From contig NZ_RSCL01000002.1 in the NCBI RefSeq assembly GCF_003991905.1, forward strand, positions 113,648 through 160,310: a stretch of 46,663 bases of DNA, written 5' to 3'. The first letter of the stretch is position 1, and the number at the start of each line of letters is the position of its first letter. Source of the DNA: Dulcicalothrix desertica PCC 7102. GTDB lineage: Bacteria > Cyanobacteriota > Cyanobacteriia > Cyanobacteriales > Nostocaceae. The notes beneath the pieces were generated by a model. That model was not told the origin of the DNA. It ran no database searches and was given only the letters and a program-made list of their open reading frames with translations. The translations under genes and the position numbers were made by a program. This document shows positions 40,799 to 46,663 of the stretch, piece by piece.

Positions 40799-42622
40799 TT
40801 ACTGTGCCAAAAAATCGACTGTAAAATCCCAAGCGTCATCATCCCACCATGATTCGGAGATAATGTTTTCTACGTTATAGTTGCTACCTATGGAATTTTG
40901 ATAAAGTTTTATACCAAGTGCTTCAGCAAATCTAATGTCATATTCGCGAAATATTTTTTTGATACTAGCGCTAACTCCATCAGGATATATATAGAAACAA
41001 ACTAGTTCTTCTTCAGAGGAAATTGCAACTAGTTGACGCGCGATTATTATACCTTCTTTGTTTCGAGCATAGAGAACTTGTTTATTTATATCTAGGAGTA
41101 CGGCAACTGCGGAGTCTGAGCATATTCCTCCAAGTCCTAAACAAGTCCCTACATAAGTACCTAGCTTTAATACTTCCAACGGTTCGCTTTCTAGCTTAAT
41201 CTCAACGGCGCCTCGAAAGTCAACTAGTTCTGTATATTCAATTCCCTTCGTCCATAGATTAAGATTAATTTTGCTATGCTGTTTTAACCAAGTTTGTGTG
41301 AGGGGATGAGTTATTATATAATTTGGCTGGTTGTTCCAATAAGCTTTTAAAAACTTTCTAAAGCAACGGTTGTTTCGTTGAATAGTTCCAAGCATAGAGA
41401 GTGCGTGTTTGATATTCTCTTGTTTGGGGTTAACGTCAAACTCCCGTTTTAAGATATTAAGGGTCAGATTTTCTAATATATCAAGCTGAGTAAGTTGTAT
41501 CTGTTTATATATTACTCCTAAACCGCGATTTATTTGCTGTTCGCTTAAAGAACGTTTTCCTTGTAGATAGTCTCGTATTTTGCGAGGAATGGGATTACTA
41601 AATTTTGTGTTGCATTGACTATTAATAAAATCGTAGGCATCTTTTAGAGATAATATAGTAATATCTTGAGTTATAATAGGATGATTGCTGAACGTTTTTA
41701 CAATGCTTTCACTTATGGGAGTGCTAAGACTTCCTAATAACTTTGCAATTTTGAATAGTTTGTTGGGATAATTAATAAAGCATTGTAGGCTAAAATCGCT
41801 GAGATATTTAGTAATTGCTTCAATTCCTTCTGCAATTAACCAAGTATTATTGTCCAAGTGGCAAGCTTGTTCAAGATGTAAGAAGCTTGTATTTGGTGCA
41901 TTGAGGAATAAGTCACGCGCTTTGGTGTCCAAATAATTAATAAAACTTATTATAACTTTAACAGCATGACTTTCTTGACTAAAAGGAGGTTGAGCTAAAC
42001 GTTGCACCATTACGTGTGCATAAGGTAAATATAACTCAAGTTCTTGGATTTTATCCCAGTGCCAATAATACTGCTTTAAATCCTTTATCGCTTGACTCTG
42101 AAATTCTGGTTCGACTTCTCTTAGTAAAGTATCAATTACATCAACTTGTCCTCGAATAAATTCCCATTTAGCTTTTTGTAACTTAACCTGAGCATCATCA
42201 CAATATAAATCAATGGCGAACAAATAAAAATATAGATATTCATTTTTTATATCATAAGCGTAATGCTGCCAATCAATATGCAAAATCATATCAATCAACC
42301 CTTCAAGCTTTCCACAGTCTTTCCAAATAGATAGATATTTTTTTTCTTCCCACTTCATCGCATTCCCAATATCAACCAGTCTCTCTACTGCTTCATCAGT
42401 GAACCATGCATCCTCATTCAAATCATGAAAACAGTGATAATCTGGCTGAAACTTAGAAGCTAACTTAAAACCAGCCAATATATAATCTACAGAAATTCCC
42501 TTTTTCAACGCTCCAAAGAAACAATAAAGCCAATAAGCATAATTTGATTCACCTGCTATCTCGTTGAAGCGTTCGATATCTTCTATTAATACTGACTTAC
42601 TATAAATTTCCGTTTCAATCAA
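40799..42622 (-). CDS. unrecognised 607-residue protein
   Basis: Starts MIETEIYSKSVLIEDIERFN. The N-terminal about 430 residues look mostly helical, with many W/Y-rich helices (YHCFHDLNEDAWFTDEAVER, WKDCGKLEGLIDMILHIDWQ). The C-terminal part is more conserved in appearance: LESEPLEVLKLGTYVGTCLG, LGGICSDSAVAVLLDINKQV, LYARNKEGIIIARQLVAISS. That pattern (C-x-L-G-G then A-V-x-x-x-L-D-I-N-K-x-V-x-Y-A-R) recalls an uncharacterised domain seen in long bacterial proteins and is faintly like PcfJ. No membrane segment or signal is present. I cannot assign a function. Coding is strongly supported by length. Confidence 0.75.
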   Translation of the reverse strand: MIETEIYSKSVLIEDIERFNEIAGESNYAYWLYCFFGALKKGISVDYILAGFKLASKFQPDYHCFHDLNEDAWFTDEAVERLVDIGNAMKWEEKKYLSIWKDCGKLEGLIDMILHIDWQHYAYDIKNEYLYFYLFAIDLYCDDAQVKLQKAKWEFIRGQVDVIDTLLREVEPEFQSQAIKDLKQYYWHWDKIQELELYLPYAHVMVQRLAQPPFSQESHAVKVIISFINYLDTKARDLFLNAPNTSFLHLEQACHLDNNTWLIAEGIEAITKYLSDFSLQCFINYPNKLFKIAKLLGSLSTPISESIVKTFSNHPIITQDITILSLKDAYDFINSQCNTKFSNPIPRKIRDYLQGKRSLSEQQINRGLGVIYKQIQLTQLDILENLTLNILKREFDVNPKQENIKHALSMLGTIQRNNRCFRKFLKAYWNNQPNYIITHPLTQTWLKQHSKINLNLWTKGIEYTELVDFRGAVEIKLESEPLEVLKLGTYVGTCLGLGGICSDSAVAVLLDINKQVLYARNKEGIIIARQLVAISSEEELVCFYIYPDGVSASIKKIFREYDIRFAEALGIKLYQNSIGSNYNVENIISESWWDDDAWDFTVDFLAQ

Positions 42623-42735
42623 TATAGTAGTAAAAATAAGGCGCCGTGAACCAGGTTGCTGGGCAATATCATACTATTATATAGCTTAGTGAGTTTTAAT
42701 TATAAAAAATAGTACGTATAGCTAAATTTAAAGTA

Positions 42736-43332
42736 ATGATAAATCGATTTGTGATTGTTTGGGGGTTAATAAGTACTCTTTGCATGGGCTTGGTTGTAAG
42801 TGGGCTTCTACTTAACTCGATTAGCTGGCGCCCAGCTGATTACAATAATATACTGATGTCGATTGCAATTTATTCGATTTATTGGGTCTTATTAGCAATT
42901 TTACAAGGGGCAGCACTTTTCTGGAAATTTCAAGATAAAGCAGTTGCCTATAAATGGTTTTTTACAACAAGCATAACTGGGTTTATCGTAATGTTTTTAC
43001 ATGACTTTATTATACTAAATGTAATGAAAACTGATACGAGAGGACAAGGAGTACTTATTCTGATATTGAGTCTGCCTATTTTAGCACTTTCGGGTGGGTT
43101 TATATTAGGTTTGGCTCAACTTTGGCTCATCCGAAATCGCTATAAACCCAATTTAGAAACAATTCCCCTAAACATTTTATGGCTGTTTCTCGGTGTTATT
43201 TCATGGGTAATTGGTTTTGCTGGTATGTATTTCGGTAGTTTTTTTCCCTTAATACTTCTTCTTTATTCTGTCGGAAGCATAATCAAAGGTTGGTTCATTA
43301 ATAAGTATTTATGCTCATCGTTGACAAATTAA
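42736..43332 (+). CDS. unrecognised polytopic membrane protein
   Basis: 198 residues with about six hydrophobic helices: FVIVWGLISTLCMGLVVSGL, ILMSIAIYSIYWVLLAILQG, WFFTTSITGFIVMFLHDFII, VLILILSLPILALSGGFILG, ILWLFLGVISWVIGFAGMYF, and FPLILLLYSVGSIIKGWF. Loops are short and partly basic. It has no known transporter motif. ATG 42736 is preceded by AAAGTA, a weak ribosome site. It is divergent from the 607-residue gene 114 bp away and might share a promoter region. Function unknown. Confidence 0.7.
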   Translation: MINRFVIVWGLISTLCMGLVVSGLLLNSISWRPADYNNILMSIAIYSIYWVLLAILQGAALFWKFQDKAVAYKWFFTTSITGFIVMFLHDFIILNVMKTDTRGQGVLILILSLPILALSGGFILGLAQLWLIRNRYKPNLETIPLNILWLFLGVISWVIGFAGMYFGSFFPLILLLYSVGSIIKGWFINKYLCSSLTN

Positions 43333-43415
43333 ACTCTTGGAAACCGGGTTTTTTATTGGCGCCATACACAACCTAAAAGCTAAGATAAATATATACTGCA
43401 TTCTATTTTCAAACT

Positions 43416-43739
43416 ATGATTGATCCAAAATTGATGATAGAGCCTTCATATTGGTTAGAGACAGGCATAAAGCTTGAAAAAGTTAATAATCTTAATCTTT
43501 TTAGGCTTACCGATGAACTTCAAGCTCGTTCCGATGAGCTATTGGAGAAAACCAAGTCGGGTTTAATAACGAAAGAAGAAAAAGCAGAGTTAGATGGTAT
43601 ATCTCAATTAGCACAGATTTTTACCTATGCTAATTCCGTTTTAGCCGCTGAATCAAGATGGTTTCCAACGCAATCCGAAAAATTATCGCTCAAAGGGCAA
43701 AATACCTCTGTGAATACTGTCACTCTCCAGAATTCATAA
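43416..43739 (+). CDS. small protein preceding and overlapping an HNH endonuclease
   Basis: 107 residues, mainly helical and charged: MIDPKLMIEPSYWLETGIKL, LTDELQARSDELLEKTKSGL, then ISQLAQIFTYANSVLAAESR. Its last 82 bases overlap the start of the HNH gene in another frame, so its C-terminus (FPTQSEKLSLKGQNTSVNTV) is constrained by that overlap. Pairs of this kind recur in cyanobacteria. A role as a partner or antitoxin-like regulator of the nuclease is possible but unproven. Confidence 0.65.
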   Translation: MIDPKLMIEPSYWLETGIKLEKVNNLNLFRLTDELQARSDELLEKTKSGLITKEEKAELDGISQLAQIFTYANSVLAAESRWFPTQSEKLSLKGQNTSVNTVTLQNS

Positions 43740-44101
43740 ATTCTGACCGTTTCACAGTAGATCATATCGTCCCGCAATCTCTGGGTGGGTCTGATAAAGT
43801 GCAAAATTTAGCTTTATGTTGTCGTCGTTGCAATGAGCGTCGTTACAACTTTACAGTCGGTATCGACCCAGAAACCCAGAAAGAAGAACCCCTTTTTAAT
43901 CCTCGTACACAGCGATGGTCTGAGCATTTTATTTGGTCACAGGATGGTGTAAAAATTATTGGTGTAACTCCAACAGGTAGAGCTACTTGTAATCGACTTG
44001 ATTTAAATGATGAACGCTTAGGTAGTCAGTTTATTCAACAATCTCGCCGTTTGTGGGTAAGTGTAGGTTGGCATCCTCCTGAAGATGACCCTATTTTATA
44101 G
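43658..44101 (+). CDS. HNH endonuclease
   Basis: 147 residues. The HNH core is AKYLCEYCHSPEFINSDRFT, then VDHIVPQSLGGSDKVQNLAL and CCRRCNERR. Two CxxC pairs (CEYC and CRRC) bind a structural zinc, and DH (VDHI), N and N/H supply the catalytic beta-beta-alpha fold. The remainder (FNPRTQRWSEHFIWSQDGVK, GSQFIQQSRRLWVSVGWHPP) is typical of the stand-alone cyanobacterial HNH family. ATG 43658 begins within the upstream gene, implying translational coupling. The cellular role is unknown; possibly mobile-element or defence related. Confidence 0.88.
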   Translation: MVSNAIRKIIAQRAKYLCEYCHSPEFINSDRFTVDHIVPQSLGGSDKVQNLALCCRRCNERRYNFTVGIDPETQKEEPLFNPRTQRWSEHFIWSQDGVKIIGVTPTGRATCNRLDLNDERLGSQFIQQSRRLWVSVGWHPPEDDPIL

Positions 44102-44119
44102 GTATTATTTTAATTTACT

Positions 44120-44140
44120 GCACAGGCAAGATGCCTGTGC
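44120..44140. terminator. hairpin repeat GCACAGGCA-N3-TGCCTGTGC
   Basis: A 9-bp perfect inverted repeat between the converging HNH and histidine kinase genes (stops at 44101 and 44146). It is a common cyanobacterial repeat and could act as a bidirectional terminator. Confidence 0.6.
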
Positions 44141-44145
44141 TACAA

Positions 44146-46663
44146 TTAATTTTTTTGGATGAGGTTTGTGAGGCTTGATATAACTGCGAGCAGTTCTGAT
44201 GGTTCAACGGGTTTGGTGAGATACATTTGATAACCTGCTATCATTGCGCGTTTTCGGTCTTCTGCTCTTGCGTAAGCGGTAAGTGCAACCGCAGGTATTT
44301 TTCCACCTTTTTCTGAAGGTAGTGAGCGTATTTTGCGGATAAATTCATACCCGTCTTCGTCTGGCATACCGATGTCACTAATTAATATATCCGGCGCCTC
44401 TTGTGTAATTAAATTTAATGCATCGTGTGCGGAACCTGCGGTAATAACATTAGCTGAAGCATCTTCAAGTACACATCGTATCAGTTCACGAGCATCGGGT
44501 TCGTCATCGACTACGAGAATTTTTACCCCAGTAAGTGTTAATTGCTCGAAGTCATCAAACTCTTCGCTACTATTAGCTATATCACGATGCGCTTTGTTTT
44601 GTTCTGTTACATTGGGTATTACTGCGGCAATTGGTAATGATACTGTAAACGTGGTGCCCATTCCTTCGCCATCACTTTTTACTCGTACTGTACCACCGTG
44701 AAGTTCGGTAAGTCCTCGAACAATAGATAACCCAAGTCCTAAACCCCCATGTTTTCGTGTAATTGACCCGTCTGCTTGGCTAAATCGCTCGAACACATGC
44801 GGCAGAAATTCAGGCTTTATACCTAACCCTGTGTCAATAACGCTTATTTCCATGCGAGAGTCTACACGCTCTAAAACAATTTGCACTTTCCCGTTTCTAG
44901 GAGTAAATTTAATCGCATTGGCAAGGAGATTCCAAATAATTTGCTGCAAGCGCGCTGGGTCTCCTGATATTACACCAATAAATTGATCAAAAACCGTTTG
45001 TAATTGAACTCCCTTCGCTTCTGCTGACAAGCGTACTGTTTCAAGCGCTGCTTCGATAACACTTTTTATATCAAATTGCTGCACGTTTAACCGTATTTTA
45101 CCGGAAATAATGCGGCTCATATCCAGAAGGTCTTCGATAAGCTGTGACTGCGCGCGAACGTTACGTTGGATCGTGTCTAATCCTTGCTGCATTCTCGCTG
45201 CATCTATATTACCTTTACGAATAATTTGTGACCAGCCAAGTATTGCATTAAGCGGTGTGCGAAGTTCGTGCGAAAGTGTCGCCAAAAATTCGTCTTTCAT
45301 CTTTCCAACCCTTTCTGCCTCTGCACGAGCTGAACGCTCAGTTTCAAGAAGTTGCTCTCGCCGCTCCTGCTCTTGCTTTTCTGCATCTATATTTGTAATA
45401 GCAACTACTGCTGCTATCAGGTTGCCATCACGGTCTTTAATTGGCGCCCCCATTATCCGAACCCATGCTCTTGTACCATCGCCACGTTGATAATGATACT
45501 CATTTTGGTGTGACTCACCAGTAGCAAACACTTTGGCAAGGGGATACTCATGGCTTTCTGTTCTTCGTCCGTCCGCATGGTAGCTTTCCCATTCATGATA
45601 GGAATTATAATCATTTGAATAAAATACTGGATGGCGGAAAATTTCTTCTGTACGTTTGTTCGCCATGACAATTTTTCCGGATGGCGCCTCGGCAAGTACA
45701 ACGGCGACAGGAATATTATTGAGTACAGCACGTAAGCGTACTTGCTCTCTTTCTAGTGCTTCTTCTGCTCGCTTGGCATCGGTCATATCTCGCATCACCT
45801 TACCATAGCCGCTAATTTCTCCCTTCTCATTATAAACCCCATAGGTCATACCCGAAATCCAAATTCGCGTGCCGTCTTGGCGCCGCATCCATCGGTCATT
45901 GCTTGCGCTTCCTGTTGTTTTCGCTTCTTCTAATTCTTGTTTGGGAATGTCTTTTTGTAAATCTTCGGGAGTAAAAATTATTGGTATTATTTCTTGGTTA
46001 ATAAATTCGTGTTCCTCAAAGCCAAGTACTCGTCGTACACCTTCGTTCCAAGTTGTTGGGCACCCAAGGGTATCTGTACGATAAATAGCATGGTCGCGTA
46101 CTTGCTCCACGAGTGTACGAAAGCGTTCTTCACTTTCTTGTAACTCTTCAAGGGCGCGTTTACGAACACTTATATCTTGAACTTCGATGACCGTCCCACG
46201 AATTTTACCTGCCGAGCGTATTGGGCTGGCAGTGTAAGCAACAGTGTAGAAGTGACCATCCTTGTGAACAAATACCTCCTCACCTTGCTCCTGATTATTT
46301 TCTGGAAATGCGCGGTCAATAGGACATTCTTCGAGAGGGTAATGACTACCATCAGGGCGAGTATGATGAATAATATTGTGTAGTGTCCGACCTCGTACTT
46401 CATGCAACGAAAACCCAGTAAGTTCCTCAGCAGCAGGGTTCATAAACACACAGTGCTGATGTTCGTCCATAATAAACAGAGCAACAGAAGCGTTATCGGT
46501 TATAGCTTTAAGAAGAAGACGCTGTTCTTCGGCTGCTTCAATTGCTTCTTTACGCTCGGTAACATCTATTGCGGCGCCGTAAATTAACTCATATCTTGCA
46601 CCTGGAAATTTGAATGTCAAAACCGTAACTACGTGCAAGGTGAATAAAACGCTGAATATGAAG
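44146..46663 (-). CDS. PAS-rich hybrid histidine kinase with receiver domain, N-terminus outside window
   Basis: The frame is open to the window edge, so the beginning is missing; a TTG at 46638 lies inside a PAS domain (PGARYELIYGAAIDVTERKE). At least 838 residues remain: the end of one PAS/PAC unit, three further PAS/PAC units (LLKAITDNASVALFIMDEHQ; RFRTLVEQVRDHAIYRTDTL; RLRAVLNNIPVAVVLAEAPS), HisKA with the phospho-acceptor in ATLSHELRTPLNAILGWSQI, HATPase (NLLANAIKFTPRNGK, VIDTGLGI, GGLGLGLSIV), and a REC domain (KILVVDDEPDARELIR, phospho-D in LISDIGMPDEDGYEFI, KPVEPSEL). A cytosolic multi-sensor kinase, ending in its own receiver; the input signal and output partner are unknown. Confidence 0.95.
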   Translation of the reverse strand, partial: FIFSVLFTLHVVTVLTFKFPGARYELIYGAAIDVTERKEAIEAAEEQRLLLKAITDNASVALFIMDEHQHCVFMNPAAEELTGFSLHEVRGRTLHNIIHHTRPDGSHYPLEECPIDRAFPENNQEQGEEVFVHKDGHFYTVAYTASPIRSAGKIRGTVIEVQDISVRKRALEELQESEERFRTLVEQVRDHAIYRTDTLGCPTTWNEGVRRVLGFEEHEFINQEIIPIIFTPEDLQKDIPKQELEEAKTTGSASNDRWMRRQDGTRIWISGMTYGVYNEKGEISGYGKVMRDMTDAKRAEEALEREQVRLRAVLNNIPVAVVLAEAPSGKIVMANKRTEEIFRHPVFYSNDYNSYHEWESYHADGRRTESHEYPLAKVFATGESHQNEYHYQRGDGTRAWVRIMGAPIKDRDGNLIAAVVAITNIDAEKQEQERREQLLETERSARAEAERVGKMKDEFLATLSHELRTPLNAILGWSQIIRKGNIDAARMQQGLDTIQRNVRAQSQLIEDLLDMSRIISGKIRLNVQQFDIKSVIEAALETVRLSAEAKGVQLQTVFDQFIGVISGDPARLQQIIWNLLANAIKFTPRNGKVQIVLERVDSRMEISVIDTGLGIKPEFLPHVFERFSQADGSITRKHGGLGLGLSIVRGLTELHGGTVRVKSDGEGMGTTFTVSLPIAAVIPNVTEQNKAHRDIANSSEEFDDFEQLTLTGVKILVVDDEPDARELIRCVLEDASANVITAGSAHDALNLITQEAPDILISDIGMPDEDGYEFIRKIRSLPSEKGGKIPAVALTAYARAEDRKRAMIAGYQMYLTKPVEPSELLAVISSLTNLIQKN

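Overview
The window looks like chromosomal DNA from a filamentous, probably heterocyst-forming cyanobacterium (Nostocales type). The gene families fit this: Uma2/DUF820, a serine/threonine-kinase plus histidine-kinase fusion of the Hstk type, DUF4351 proteins, an RTX protein and a PAS-rich hybrid kinase. So do the heptanucleotide tandem repeats (STRR type) and many dispersed hairpin repeats. The palindrome GGCGCC is strikingly frequent (about 61 sites by eye), while the usual cyanobacterial HIP1 octamer GCGATCGC was not seen.

Layout. 1-8 kb: the C-terminal end of an RTX protein, a kinase/RTX chimeric relic, a MITE-like element, a Uma2 nuclease, a B12-binding radical SAM enzyme, a beta-helix protein, two small membrane proteins and a haem-oxygenase-like diiron protein. 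8.4-13.8 kb: one 1803-residue signalling protein (Ser/Thr kinase, AAA ATPase, GAF, histidine kinase). 13.8-15.3 kb: a gene graveyard with AAA-like and HsdS remnants and repeats. 15.3-20.0 kb: the glycine cleavage operon gcvT-gcvH-gcvP, with STRR repeats between and inside the genes.

20.0-27.8 kb: the most interesting part, a 7738-bp integrated element. It is bounded by a perfect 43-bp direct repeat made of the last 14 codons of gcvP (including the stop) plus one base. It encodes a tyrosine recombinase next to the right end, a VapE-type SF3 helicase/ATPase, three proteins with ribbon-helix-helix-like regions and several unrecognised genes. It also has a 17-copy GTTACC/GGTAAC iteron cluster that resembles an origin, integrase arm-site candidates at both ends and a related set of terminators. 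GGCGCC is completely absent from it. No capsid, packaging or conjugation gene is visible, so it resembles a minimal satellite or integrative plasmid.

28-37.5 kb: an IS4 transposase fragment, tandem DUF4351-type genes with a third relic, a tRNA-Phe-like gene interrupted by 53 bp in the anticodon stem, a divergent dehydrogenase/LysR pair, and a 309-bp duplication that left truncated LysR and M50-protease copies around a secreted-protein gene and a cupin. The complete M50 protease-TPR gene follows. 37.5-40 kb: a double-glycine leader peptide gene split after its fourth codon by a group II intron that encodes an RT-maturase-HNH protein. 40-46.7 kb: a large unrecognised protein, a membrane protein, an overlapping small-ORF/HNH pair and the C-terminal part of a PAS hybrid histidine kinase running off the window edge.

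All identifications come from reading the sequence and translations. No database search or structure calculation was run, so family names rest on motif recognition and counts were made by eye.
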